Of a stretch of 64,000 bases of DNA, positions 40,489 through 50,267 are shown piece after piece. The stretch spans positions 1,178,001 to 1,242,000 of the forward strand of contig NZ_AP018823.1 of NCBI RefSeq assembly GCF_002217795.2. Direction: 5' to 3'. This stretch comes from Aquitalea magnusonii (GTDB lineage: Bacteria; Pseudomonadota; Gammaproteobacteria; Burkholderiales; Chromobacteriaceae). Below the pieces are notes generated by a model. It ran no database searches and was not told the origin of the DNA. It saw nothing but the letters and a program-made list of their open reading frames with translations. A program made the translations under genes and the position numbers. The number at the start of each line of letters is the position of its first letter. Positions within the stretch are counted from its first letter, which is position 1.

Positions 40489-40923
40489 ATGGACAGCATT
40501 CATTATCTGCAGGCAGCGGAAGCACATTGTGAACGCCGTGGCTGCAAGCTGACGGCCTTGCGCAAACAGGTGCTGGAGCTGGTGCTGCGCCACCGGGGCG
40601 TGGTCAAGGCTTACCAGGTGCTGGCCGATCTGCAAAAAGAGCGCGGCATTGCGGCACCGCCCACGGTGTATCGCGCACTGGATTTTCTGGTAGAGCAGGG
40701 TTTGCTGCATCGGGTAGATGCACTGAACGGCTTTATTGTCTGTGACCATTTTGAGTGTCAGCACGAAAGCATGATTCTGGTGTGTGAAACCTGCGGCAAG
40801 GTGCAGGAAGTTGATGTGATGGCGGCGCTGGCCGGCCTGCGCGACGTGGCTGCGGCTGCCGACTTCTCCCTGAGCAGCCAGAACCTGATGCTGACCGGAC
40901 TTTGCAAGGCATGTCGGGTATGA
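40489..40923 (+). CDS. zur: Zinc uptake regulator (Fur family)
   Basis: A 144-residue Fur-family repressor. The N-terminal winged helix contains GCKLTALRKQVLELVLRHRG and APPTVYRALDFLVEQGL. The regulatory metal site region is FIVCDHFECQHES, and the structural zinc cysteines are in CETCGKVQEV and LCKACRV. The operon context (COG0523 protein and znuCBA) identifies it as Zur, not Fur. The stop overlaps the next ATG (ATGA). Confidence 0.93.
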   Translation: MDSIHYLQAAEAHCERRGCKLTALRKQVLELVLRHRGVVKAYQVLADLQKERGIAAPPTVYRALDFLVEQGLLHRVDALNGFIVCDHFECQHESMILVCETCGKVQEVDVMAALAGLRDVAAAADFSLSSQNLMLTGLCKACRV

Positions 40924-41837
40924 AAAAAACCATTGTCAATCTGTTTACCGGCTTTCTGGGCGTGGGCAAGACCACGGCCTTGCGCCATTTGATCGCCACC
41001 CGTCCGGCCACGGAAAAGTGGGCGGTGATTGTCAACGAGTTCGGTGAAGTGGGCATCGACGGTGCCGCATTGATGAACGATGAGCTGCCGGTGGCGGAAA
41101 TCGCCGGTGGCTGCCTGTGCTGTGTGGCCGGGCCGCAAATGACCACCACCGTGGCCACCTTGCTGCGGCGCGAGCGGCCGGACCGGCTGCTGATCGAGGC
41201 CAGCGGCCTGGCCCATGCCGCCGGGGTGATTGATGAGCTGCGCGCCAAACCGCTGGGCGATGCGCTGGAAGTGGGCGCGGTATTGACCCTGGTGGACCCG
41301 CGCCAGTTTGTCAGCCCGGATTACCTGCGCCAGCCGCTGTACCGCGATCAGGTGGCCATTGCCGACGTGCTGGTGGCCAACAAGACCGATATGGCCGATG
41401 TGGAAACCATGCAAGCCTTCCGTACTCAGGCCGGCAAGCTGTTCCCGCCCAAGTCCGTCATCGCCGAAGTACGCAATGGCGAGTTGAATGTGAGCTGGCT
41501 GGATGCCGCTGTCACTATCAAGCCGCGCTATCGCCCGGCCATTCCGGCGGATAGCGGCAATGGCTGGGATTCCGCCGGCTGGACCTTCCCGCCAGAGCAG
41601 TCTTTCAGCGGTGAAAAACTCACCGACTTCTTTGATGATCTGCCCCGGCGTGTGCCAGGACTGGTGCGCGCCAAAGGGGTGTTCAAGGTGCTCGATAGCT
41701 GGGTGTGGCTGAACTGGGCCGAGGGCCAGTGGGGAGCCAGCCAGGTGTCCTGGCGGCGTGACAGCCGTTTTGAACTGATTGCCCCGACACTGGATAACGC
41801 AGCGGTCGAGGCCGCGCTGCAGGCCTGCTTCGAGTAA
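40920..41837 (+). CDS. COG0523 zinc-linked GTPase (ZigA/YeiR/CobW type)
   Basis: A 305-residue G3E-family GTPase. Walker A is GFLGVGKTT, the metal motif GGCLCC follows, and the base-recognition loop is VLVANKTDMADV. The C-terminal CobW domain ends LDNAAVEAALQACFE. Zur-regulated members act as metallochaperones that hand zinc to client enzymes under scarcity (ZNG1-type). It overlaps zur by four bases and is followed 8 bp later by the His-rich peptide. Exact client is unknown. Confidence 0.9.
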   Translation: MKKTIVNLFTGFLGVGKTTALRHLIATRPATEKWAVIVNEFGEVGIDGAALMNDELPVAEIAGGCLCCVAGPQMTTTVATLLRRERPDRLLIEASGLAHAAGVIDELRAKPLGDALEVGAVLTLVDPRQFVSPDYLRQPLYRDQVAIADVLVANKTDMADVETMQAFRTQAGKLFPPKSVIAEVRNGELNVSWLDAAVTIKPRYRPAIPADSGNGWDSAGWTFPPEQSFSGEKLTDFFDDLPRRVPGLVRAKGVFKVLDSWVWLNWAEGQWGASQVSWRRDSRFELIAPTLDNAAVEAALQACFE

Positions 41838-41845
41838 GAAAAACC

Positions 41846-42058
41846 ATGAAACATCAACATTCTTCGCCTGATGATCAGCATGATCATGCGCACGGCCATG
41901 ATCACGCTGTTGCGCCGCACCAGCACCTGACTGCGGCCAATCTGCGTCCCCCCATCAGCCTGTTGGCCATGTCGGCCCTGCAACGCCTGCTGCTGGCCCT
42001 GCTGTTGCTGGCCGTGTTGTGGGCGGTGGTGCTGTGGGCATTGCAGGAGGTGGCATGA
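41846..42058 (+). CDS. Histidine-rich single-span membrane peptide, 70 residues
   Basis: Residues 1-27 hold nine histidines (positions 3, 5, 12, 14, 16, 18, 20, 25 and 27) with acidic residues, a zinc-binding pattern. Residues 45-67 form one hydrophobic helix (LQRLLLALLLLAVLWAVVLW). The stop overlaps the znuC ATG (ATGA), and the 5' end follows the GTPase gene by 8 bp, so it is an operon member, not a chance frame. I do not recognise the family. It might present zinc to the importer or tether the GTPase at the membrane; both are conjecture. Confidence 0.75.
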   Translation: MKHQHSSPDDQHDHAHGHDHAVAPHQHLTAANLRPPISLLAMSALQRLLLALLLLAVLWAVVLWALQEVA

Positions 42059-42798
42059 AGGTCGTACTGGATAACCTCACTGTGTCTTACCAGCGCCACC
42101 CGGCGGTGCATCATGTCAGCGGGAGTTTTGCCGTGGCGGATGCCACCGCCATTTTCGGCCCCAATGGCGCGGGCAAGAGCACCTTGCTGAAGACCATGAT
42201 AGGCGCGCTCAAGCCGGACTCCGGCCAGGCCCGGCTGGATGGCTATGCGCGGCAGGATATTGCCTATCTGCCGCAGCAGTCGGAAATCGACCGTTCGCTG
42301 CCGGTCAGTGTGCTGGATCTGGTAGCCACCGGCCTGTGGCACCGCACCGGTCCGTTTGGCAAGGTGGGGCGTGCCGGCCTGGGGCAGGCGATGGATGCGC
42401 TGGAGCAAGTGGGCCTGGCCGACTTTGCGCCGCGTTCCATTTCTGCCCTGTCCAGCGGGCAATTCCAGCGCGTGTTGTTTGCCCGCATCCTGCTGCAGGA
42501 TGCCCGGCTGATTCTGCTGGATGAGCCCTTCACCGCCATGGATGCCAAAACCACCTTCGATCTGCTGGAACTGGTGCGGCGCTGGAAGGAAGAAGGCCGC
42601 ACCATCATTGCGGTTCTGCACGACTACGAACAGGTGCGTGCCTATTTCCCGCACACCCTGCTGCTGGCGCGCGAGGTGGTGGCCTGGGGGCGCACCGAGC
42701 AGGTGCTGACCGATGCCAATCTGAAACGTGCGGTGGATACCGCAGCCCACTGGCAGGACCGCGCGGCGGTGTGCCAGGTAGACGGGGTGAATGCCTGA
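42055..42798 (+). CDS. znuC: Zinc ABC transporter ATPase
   Basis: A 247-residue ATPase subunit. Walker A GPNGAGKST (near residue 35-43), signature LSSGQFQR (variant of LSGGQ), Walker B LILLDEPF and the switch His in VLHDYEQV are all present. It powers zinc import through ZnuB. It is coupled upstream to the His-rich gene and overlaps znuB (TGATG). Confidence 0.94.
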   Translation: MKVVLDNLTVSYQRHPAVHHVSGSFAVADATAIFGPNGAGKSTLLKTMIGALKPDSGQARLDGYARQDIAYLPQQSEIDRSLPVSVLDLVATGLWHRTGPFGKVGRAGLGQAMDALEQVGLADFAPRSISALSSGQFQRVLFARILLQDARLILLDEPFTAMDAKTTFDLLELVRRWKEEGRTIIAVLHDYEQVRAYFPHTLLLAREVVAWGRTEQVLTDANLKRAVDTAAHWQDRAAVCQVDGVNA

Positions 42799-43673
42799 TG
42801 CAACACCTGTATGACTTGTTGATTGCTCCCTTTGTGGATTTTGCCTTCATGCGCCGTGCCTTGGCCGGTTGCCTGGCGCTGTCGCTGGGCAGCGGCCCCA
42901 TCGGCCTGTTTCTGGTCATGCGTCGCATGAGCCTGATGGGCGATGCCATGAGCCATGCCGTGCTGCCCGGTGCGGCCGTCGGCTTCATGCTGGCTGGGCT
43001 CAGCCTGCCGGCGATGAGCTTGGGCGGCTTTGTGGCCGGGGTGCTGGTAGCGGTGCTGGCCGGCCTGGCCACGCGCTTTTCCAGCATCAAGGAAGATGCC
43101 AGCTTTGCCGCTTTCTACCTGTTGTCCTTGGCCATCGGCGTGCTGCTGGTGTCCAAAAGCGGCAGCAATGTGGACCTGATGCACATTCTGTTTGGCTCGG
43201 TACTGGCGGTGGACGATGCCGCGCTGTATCTGGTGGGCGGTGTGGCATCGGTCACGCTGATTACCCTGGCCTTCATTTATCGGCCGATGTTGCTGGAAAG
43301 CCTGGACCCGGTGTTCCTGCGCTCGGTGGGCGCGCGTGGCGGGCTGTGGCATATGGCTTTCCTGATGCTGGTGGTGCTGAACCTGGTGTCCGGCTTTCAG
43401 GCACTGGGCACCCTGATGGCCGTGGGCCTGATGATGCTGCCGGCGATTACCGCCCGGCTGTGGTCGGAAACCGTGGAAGGCATGCTGGTAATGGCGGTGA
43501 GCGTGGCCTTTGGCAGCGGGCTGGCTGGCCTGTTGCTGTCCTATCACTTCGAGCTGCCTTCCGGCCCCGCCATCATCCTGGTGGCCGGCTTGTTCTACCT
43601 GTTTTCCCTGCTGTTCGCTCCGGCGGGCGGTGCCTTGCCGCGCTATATCCGCGCGCGGCATTTTGAATCCTGA
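42798..43673 (+). CDS. znuB: Zinc ABC transporter permease
   Basis: A 291-residue permease of the ABC-3 family with about eight hydrophobic helices. Recognisable parts are SLGSGPIGLFLVMRRMSLMGDAMSHAVLPG, the coupling region, and TLMAVGLMMLPAITARLW. The start ATG 42798 overlaps the znuC stop; znuA follows 9 bp after its end. Confidence 0.94.
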   Translation: MQHLYDLLIAPFVDFAFMRRALAGCLALSLGSGPIGLFLVMRRMSLMGDAMSHAVLPGAAVGFMLAGLSLPAMSLGGFVAGVLVAVLAGLATRFSSIKEDASFAAFYLLSLAIGVLLVSKSGSNVDLMHILFGSVLAVDDAALYLVGGVASVTLITLAFIYRPMLLESLDPVFLRSVGARGGLWHMAFLMLVVLNLVSGFQALGTLMAVGLMMLPAITARLWSETVEGMLVMAVSVAFGSGLAGLLLSYHFELPSGPAIILVAGLFYLFSLLFAPAGGALPRYIRARHFES

Positions 43674-43682
43674 GGAGTTGTC

Positions 43683-44570
43683 ATGAAAAAAAGTCTGTTA
43701 AGCCTGCTGTTGCTGGGCTTGCCGATGGCGGCACTGGCAGCCAAATTGCCGGTGGTGGCCAGTTTCAGCATTGTGGGTGACATGACCCGTGAAATCGGTG
43801 GCGACCGGGTGGATGTGGTGTCCCTGGTTGGCCCGGATCAAGATGCGCACGTGTTCCAGCCGGCACCGGCTGATGTCAAGCGCCTGTCCGCTTCCCGGCT
43901 GTTTGTCACCAATGGCCTGGGTCTGGAAGGCTGGATGGGCCGTCTGACCAAGGCTTCCAGTTTCAAGGGCGTGACGGTGGAGGCCGGCAAGGGCATCAAG
44001 ACGCGCATGGCACCGGCGGAAGAGGGCGAAGAGCATGGCCATGACGTGGTAGACCCGCATGCCTGGCACGATCCGCAACGCGTGCAAGTGTATATCCGCA
44101 ATATCACGGCCGGCCTGATCAAGGCCGACCCGCAAGGCAAGGACGAATACCAGCGCCGCGCCGCCGACTTTGCCGCGCGGGTGAAGCAAGAGGACGACTG
44201 GGCCGCCAAGCAGTTTGCTGCCATCCCGGCCGCCAAGCGCAAGATGCTGACCTCGCACGATGCCTTTGGCTACTTTGGTGAGCGTTATGGCATCAAGATG
44301 CTGGCCATTCAGGGGGTGAGTACCGAAGCCGAAGCCTCCGCCAAGGGCGTGGCACAACTGGTGAAGCAGGTGAAGCAGGAAAAGGTGAAGGCGGTATTCA
44401 TGGAAAACATGACCGACAAGCGCCTGCTGGAGCAACTGAGCAAGGAAGCCAAGGTGAGTATCGGCGGCGAGCTGTATGCTGATGCCCTGTCCAAGTCCGA
44501 TGGCCCGGCCAGCACCTACCTGAAATTGTTCCACCATAATGTGGAAACCATCATGAAGTCATTCCGCTAA
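43683..44570 (+). CDS. znuA: Periplasmic zinc-binding protein
   Basis: A 295-residue cluster A-I binding protein. Signal peptide about 1-20 (ALAA-KL). Metal ligands are expected at His56 (DAHVFQP), His126 (DPHAWHD), His192 (SHDAFGYF) and Asp267 (LYADALS). The loop that is long and His-rich in many ZnuA proteins is short here (EEGEEHGHD), so the preceding His-rich membrane peptide could take over that role; this is inference. GAGG precedes the ATG. A terminator follows. Confidence 0.92.
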   Translation: MKKSLLSLLLLGLPMAALAAKLPVVASFSIVGDMTREIGGDRVDVVSLVGPDQDAHVFQPAPADVKRLSASRLFVTNGLGLEGWMGRLTKASSFKGVTVEAGKGIKTRMAPAEEGEEHGHDVVDPHAWHDPQRVQVYIRNITAGLIKADPQGKDEYQRRAADFAARVKQEDDWAAKQFAAIPAAKRKMLTSHDAFGYFGERYGIKMLAIQGVSTEAEASAKGVAQLVKQVKQEKVKAVFMENMTDKRLLEQLSKEAKVSIGGELYADALSKSDGPASTYLKLFHHNVETIMKSFR

Positions 44571-44589
44571 AGCATGACTGCAGCCAACA

Positions 44590-44620
44590 AGCCGCCCCGC
44601 TAAATCCGGGCGGCTTTTTT
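44590..44620 (+). terminator. Terminator of the zur-znu operon
   Basis: Stem GCCGCCC / GGGCGGC with a ten-base loop and six T, 20 bp after the znuA stop. Confidence 0.88.
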
Positions 44621-45291
44621 CATGCCTGCAAAACCAGCATCAACAAGCGGGCCAGCCCCATGCCGGCAACCAGCATGCCCGCCAGCAAACGCACCGGACG
44701 CCGTTGTATCCACTGGCGCAAGGTATCGGCAAACACCCCCATCAGCAGCAGGTTTGGCAAGGTGCCCAGGCCAAAAGCCAGCATCAGCAAACCGCCTTGC
44801 AAGGCCTTGCCGCTGGCCAGGGCCGACAGCGTTGCACTGTATACCAGCCCACAGGGCAGCCAGCCCCACAACATGCCGGCCAGCAGCGCCGTGCGCGGGC
44901 GGCGGATGGGCAGCAGCCGCGCCAGCAGTGGTTGCAGCCTCTGCCACACCGGGCGACCCAGCTTTTCCAGGCCGATAATGGCGCTGGAGAGCCCGGCCAG
45001 ATACAGCCCCATGGCAATCAGCATCAGATTGGCCAGCACCAGCAAGGCCATTTGCGCCGGTCTGGCGCTCAACAGGCTGAGTCCGGCTTCAGCCAGGCCG
45101 CCCAGTGCCACCCCGGCCATCACATAGCTCAGAATGCGTCCGCTGTTGTAGGACAGCATGATTTGCCAGCGTTGCTGGCCGGCAGGCAGATTCAGCGTCA
45201 GCGCCGTGACTATTCCACCGCACATGCCCATGCAATGCCCGCCGCCAAGCAGGCCGGCAAGAAAGATCACCCAGAAACCTGTTTCTAACAT
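44620..45291 (-). CDS. TauE/SafE-like membrane protein (UreH/COG2836 type)
   Basis: A 223-residue inner-membrane protein with six predicted helices. The first helix has GGGHCMGMCGGIVTAL, and the fourth GWLPCGLVYSATLSALAS, the paired cysteine motifs of the COG2836 group found near cytochrome oxidase and copper-handling genes. A role in copper transport or cytochrome c oxidase biogenesis is possible; substrate is unproven. It converges on the znu operon and starts at ATG 45291. Confidence 0.8.
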   Translation of the reverse strand: MLETGFWVIFLAGLLGGGHCMGMCGGIVTALTLNLPAGQQRWQIMLSYNSGRILSYVMAGVALGGLAEAGLSLLSARPAQMALLVLANLMLIAMGLYLAGLSSAIIGLEKLGRPVWQRLQPLLARLLPIRRPRTALLAGMLWGWLPCGLVYSATLSALASGKALQGGLLMLAFGLGTLPNLLLMGVFADTLRQWIQRRPVRLLAGMLVAGMGLARLLMLVLQA

Positions 45292-45592
45292 GCGACAACC
45301 TGTTGTTTAAATCCCTATTCTACCAGAGGGCATAATATGCGAGCTTGCCTGATTTTTAAGCAAAATGTGACATTGTAATCGAAAAAAAAACACAAATTCT
45401 GTTTGGCATTGCGGTGCGCGGGGAGCTAGAAAAAAAGTGCTGGGCAAAGGAATTCCGCGCTGGAAAAAGGTGGCCTCTGCCCTGAGAATGCTCTTTCTTT
45501 CCTGCCGGTAATCGGGGATGGTCAAACCAACAAGGCCAATCCGGCAGGTGCTGCAATGTGTAACGACCTAATAAAGAAACTGAGGACACTAC
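45292..45592. other. Divergent spacer before the enoyl-CoA hydratase gene
   Basis: A 301-bp AT-rich spacer between the TauE-like and hydratase starts. It contains poly-A tracts (around 45380 and 45430) and no open frame with a ribosome site. Promoters for both genes should lie here; none was assigned. Confidence 0.4.
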
Positions 45593-46372
45593 ATGGCCAA
45601 GTATTTGACGCTCGAACATCTGGGCCAATCTGCAATCATCACGATCAACAATCCTCCCGCCAATGCGTGGAATATCACCAGTCTGCGAGAACTTGCCGAC
45701 CTGATGACCACGCTGCAAGCCGACAGCACGGTGCGTGCGGTGGTGATTACCGGGGCCGGAGATGCTTTTTTCTGTGCTGGTGCCGACCTGAACCTGTTTA
45801 GCAAGGGCAGCAAGCAGGAAGTGGCTGATCTGCTGGATGCCTTTGCTGGCGCTTTTGCCGCACTGCGTAACTACACCGGGGTCACGGTGGCCGCCATCAA
45901 TGGTTATGCCCTGGGTGGCGGGCTGGAGTGCGCGCTGATGTGCGATTACATTGTGGCCGAGCGTGGTGCCAAGCTTGGTTTGCCGGAAGCCAGGGTGGGG
46001 CTGTTGCCCGCCGCTGGCGGCAGCAAGACGCTGGCCGACAAAGTGGGACTGTCCTGGGCCAAACGCATGCTGCTGGGCGGTGAAATCCTTACCGCCGAAA
46101 AGGCTTACGACATTGGCCTGGTTGAAGAGATCGTCGACCCCGGCTTTGCCAAGATCATGGCGGTAAGCCTGGCCGGCAAGGTGGCCAATCAGGCACCACA
46201 GGCCGTGGCGCGCGCACGTCAGCTGATTGAATCCAGCCCCTGTGCAACGCTGGAGGCGCACTTGCAGCAGGAGCGTGCCGCCTTGCTGTCACTGATTGGT
46301 GAAGCCGAGCAACTGGAGGGGGTTTCCGCCTTCCTGGGCAAGCGCACCCCCAGTTGGGCAGATGAAGATTGA
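45593..46372 (+). CDS. Enoyl-CoA hydratase/isomerase family protein
   Basis: A 259-residue crotonase-fold enzyme. Oxyanion-hole and active-site segments are AFFCAGADLNLFSKGSKQEV, GYALGGGLECALMCDYIVAE (oxyanion loop) and KLGLPEARVGLLPAAGGSKTLADKVG (catalytic Glu in the LPEARVGL region). GAGGACA precedes the ATG. The natural substrate cannot be told; likely a role in fatty-acid or branched-chain breakdown. Confidence 0.88.
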   Translation: MAKYLTLEHLGQSAIITINNPPANAWNITSLRELADLMTTLQADSTVRAVVITGAGDAFFCAGADLNLFSKGSKQEVADLLDAFAGAFAALRNYTGVTVAAINGYALGGGLECALMCDYIVAERGAKLGLPEARVGLLPAAGGSKTLADKVGLSWAKRMLLGGEILTAEKAYDIGLVEEIVDPGFAKIMAVSLAGKVANQAPQAVARARQLIESSPCATLEAHLQQERAALLSLIGEAEQLEGVSAFLGKRTPSWADED

Positions 46373-46396
46373 GCGTGAACACCTAGCGGCGCAGGC

Positions 46397-46433
46397 AATG
46401 AAAAAGCCGGGACCATGTCCCGGCTTTTTCATT
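46397..46433. terminator. Bidirectional terminator between the hydratase gene and serS
   Basis: A perfect 16-bp palindrome AATGAAAAAGCCGGGA / TCCCGGCTTTTTCATT with a CCATG loop, T runs on both strands. Confidence 0.92.
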
Positions 46434-46450
46434 GGATTGTTGGCCCGATA

Positions 46451-47791
<1,341 letters not shown>

Positions 47792-47945
47792 TCAGCCCCT
47801 TACGGAATGCTGCATGCGGAGGGAAAGCAACCGCTGTGTGGCGCTGCACTGTCTGCCTGTGGCTGGCAGCGCCAACTTGTTCTGTAAGACGCAAGTGTAA
47901 CGGCAACCGGCAGGCTTTGTCCTGTCTGTTGCGGGCAAAAACAGC

Positions 47946-47974
47946 ATTATAAGCAATGCCGGCGGGCTTGTAGA
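47946..47974 (-). promoter_or_regulatory. Sigma-70 promoter of serS
   Basis: The 333-bp gap upstream of serS has, on the minus strand, TCTACA (47969-47974) and a perfect TATAAT (47946-47951) 17 bp apart. Transcription would start near 47939, about 200 nt before the ATG. No T-box-like element was seen in the leader. Confidence 0.65.
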
Positions 47975-48070
47975 TGCTGGCAGGCAACCTACTGTGCTTG
48001 AGCAGGCGGCTGGAGGCTTGTTAGTTGATGTAGATGAGTGGTGGCAAGTAGCTGTACGAAGGAGGCACGT

Positions 48071-48865
48071 TTACACAAGTGCTTGGGTGATAATGCTGAT
48101 TTTTATGAAGTAAGCTATTCCATTGCCACCAGTTACCAACATTCCGGCAAGTCCATACTGAGGGCCATTTTCATTTTTGAATGTAACTAAAACGGGTGCG
48201 CCACTAAAGCCATTCAAGTCATGCTCCCATGTGACTCCTGTGAGCTTGAATCTGTCAGGGTGAAAGTCTTCTGCAAGGTATCCGTGGAATTGTGCTGCTT
48301 GCGTTATTATGTTTGGACTTTCTCCAGGTTTTTCTGGGTATATAATTTCACTGCTAGTGCCATTTTGTGGATATCCGATGATAACAAATTTTTGGCCTTT
48401 GCTCATGGCAATGGCTTCTTGAATTGGAGGTTGTTCAAAAAAACTATCTAGCCATTTCCCAGAAGGTGGAAGTTTAATAGCTCTGGATAGTAGGTGCTTT
48501 CTATCTTTTTCTTTTTCTGGGTTTTTAATAGGAAGCACAATTAAATATATCAATTCACCAGCTAGGAATTCTGAATTGTGCTTCAGTGAAATTGCTTCTT
48601 CAAGGTGCAAATAATCAGAAGGTTTTTCTGTTCGCCCTGTAAGGCGAATCGGGATGTTGAGTTTTGAAGCAAGAAGTCCAATTTCTTCTTTGTGATTTTT
48701 CGTCAGGCAGTGGCGAGCTGTTATGTAATAGAGTTGATTGGCGCGCTTTGCTATGAATCCAGTCCCAGCCATGCCAGGGTATTCTTCCAAGCCTTGCTCT
48801 GAAATGATATTCGGTGATATGCAATTATTTGGAAGGCCGGAGTGGAGAAAAGAAATTTTTGTCAT
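48071..48865 (-). CDS. AT-rich trypsin-like serine protease-fold protein
   Basis: A 264-residue protein with no signal peptide. It has the chymotrypsin-fold signatures GMAGTGFIAKRANQLYYITARHC (catalytic His52) and HDLNGFSGAPVLV (nucleophile Ser221). The usual Asp is not obvious; the matching AGELIYLIVLP segment has Glu at position 104. Its AT-rich composition and codons unlike its neighbours suggest horizontal gain. ATG 48865 lies 7 nt past the rarA stop. It sits between rarA and serS, which are normally adjacent. The target is unknown; a stress or defence function is a guess. Confidence 0.72.
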   Translation of the reverse strand: MTKISFLHSGLPNNCISPNIISEQGLEEYPGMAGTGFIAKRANQLYYITARHCLTKNHKEEIGLLASKLNIPIRLTGRTEKPSDYLHLEEAISLKHNSEFLAGELIYLIVLPIKNPEKEKDRKHLLSRAIKLPPSGKWLDSFFEQPPIQEAIAMSKGQKFVIIGYPQNGTSSEIIYPEKPGESPNIITQAAQFHGYLAEDFHPDRFKLTGVTWEHDLNGFSGAPVLVTFKNENGPQYGLAGMLVTGGNGIAYFIKISIITQALV

Positions 48866-48872
48866 AATTAAC

Positions 48873-50183
48873 TTATTTCTTGCCCGCTTCCTCATCCCAC
48901 TTCTTCAGCTGTGCAAGTTTTTCACCAATCTTGATCTCTAACCCTCTAGGCACTGGCTGATACCAACCCGGTTCTTCTATTCCGTCAGGAAGATAAGTTT
49001 CACCGGCAGCGTAGGCATTCGGTTCGTCATGGGCATAGCGGTATTCATGGCCATAGCCCAGCTCTTTCATCAGCTTGGTGGGTGCATTGCGCAGGTGTAC
49101 CGGCACCGGGCGGCTCTTGTCCTGCTTGATGAAGGCGCGTGCCTGGTTGTAGGCCATGTAGCCGGCATTGCTCTTTGCCGCCACGGCCAGGTAGATGGCA
49201 GCTTGCGCCAGCGCCAGTTCGCCTTCCGGGCTGCCCAGTCGCTCGTAGGTGGCGGCGGCGTCGTTGGCAATCTGCATGGCACGCGGGTCGGCCAGGCCGA
49301 TGTCTTCCCAGGCCATGCGCACCAGGCGGCGCGCCAGATAGCGTGGGTCCGCGCCGCCATCCAGCATGCGGGTGAGCCAGTACAGTGCGGCGTCGGGGTT
49401 GGAGCCGCGCACCGATTTGTGCAGGGCGGAAATCTGGTCGTAGAAGGCATCGCCGCCCTTGTCAAAACGGCGGGCGTTGACGCTGAGCACTTCGGCCAGA
49501 AAGTCCTGCGTGATCTGGCCGGTTTTGCGTGCCAGCGCGGCGGTGCGGGTTTGTTCCAGCAGATTGAGAAAGCGCCGGGCGTCGCCATCGGCATAGCCGG
49601 TGAGGGCGGCGATGGCCTGGTCGTCAAACTCCAGCCCGTCCAGCGCGCCCTTGTCGCGCGCACGCTGGAACAACAGCACCAGCTCGTCTTCACCCAGGCT
49701 GTTCAGCACATACACCTGCGCTCGCGACAGCAGGGCGGAGTTCACCTCGAAGGACGGGTTTTCCGTGGTGGCGCCAATAAAGGTGAGCAGGCCGGATTCG
49801 ACAAAAGGCAAAAACGCATCCTGCTGGCTTTTGTTGAAGCGGTGAACTTCATCGACAAACAGAATGGTGTGACGGCCAGAGCGTTGCAGCGCGGCGTGGG
49901 CCTGTTCCACCGCGTCGCGAATGTCCTTTACCCCGGAAAACACGGCGGAGAGCGGAATGAACTCGGCGTCGAAACTACCGGCCAGAATGCGCGCCAGCGT
50001 GGTTTTGCCCACGCCGGGCGGTCCCCACAGAATCATCGAGTGCAGGGTGCCGGATTCCACCGCCAGCCGTAGCGGCTTGCCGGGGCCGATCAGGTGCTGC
50101 TGGCCAATCACCTCATCCAGCGCGGCGGGGCGCAGCGCCTCGGCCAGCGGTTTTTTGGCTTCCTGGGCAAACAGATCATTCAT
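48873..50183 (-). CDS. rarA: Replication-associated recombination protein A
   Basis: A 436-residue AAA+ ATPase (MgsA) that acts at stalled replication forks. Walker [10 protein letters not shown], Walker [15 protein letters not shown], sensor 1 [12 protein letters not shown], then the helical tetramerisation domain (AYLDG-type region [22 protein letters not shown]). It belongs to the conserved lolA-rarA-serS block. Confidence 0.95.
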   Translation of the reverse strand: MNDLFAQEAKKPLAEALRPAALDEVIGQQHLIGPGKPLRLAVESGTLHSMILWGPPGVGKTTLARILAGSFDAEFIPLSAVFSGVKDIRDAVEQAHAALQRSGRHTILFVDEVHRFNKSQQDAFLPFVESGLLTFIGATTENPSFEVNSALLSRAQVYVLNSLGEDELVLLFQRARDKGALDGLEFDDQAIAALTGYADGDARRFLNLLEQTRTAALARKTGQITQDFLAEVLSVNARRFDKGGDAFYDQISALHKSVRGSNPDAALYWLTRMLDGGADPRYLARRLVRMAWEDIGLADPRAMQIANDAAATYERLGSPEGELALAQAAIYLAVAAKSNAGYMAYNQARAFIKQDKSRPVPVHLRNAPTKLMKELGYGHEYRYAHDEPNAYAAGETYLPDGIEEPGWYQPVPRGLEIKIGEKLAQLKKWDEEAGKK

Positions 50184-50267
50184 GGCGGCTAAGATGGCAG
50201 GAGAAACGGCCTGCTAGTATATCAGTTGTGCTGCAGCCGCCGCAGTGTCAGCTAAGCGGAGTGGGGG

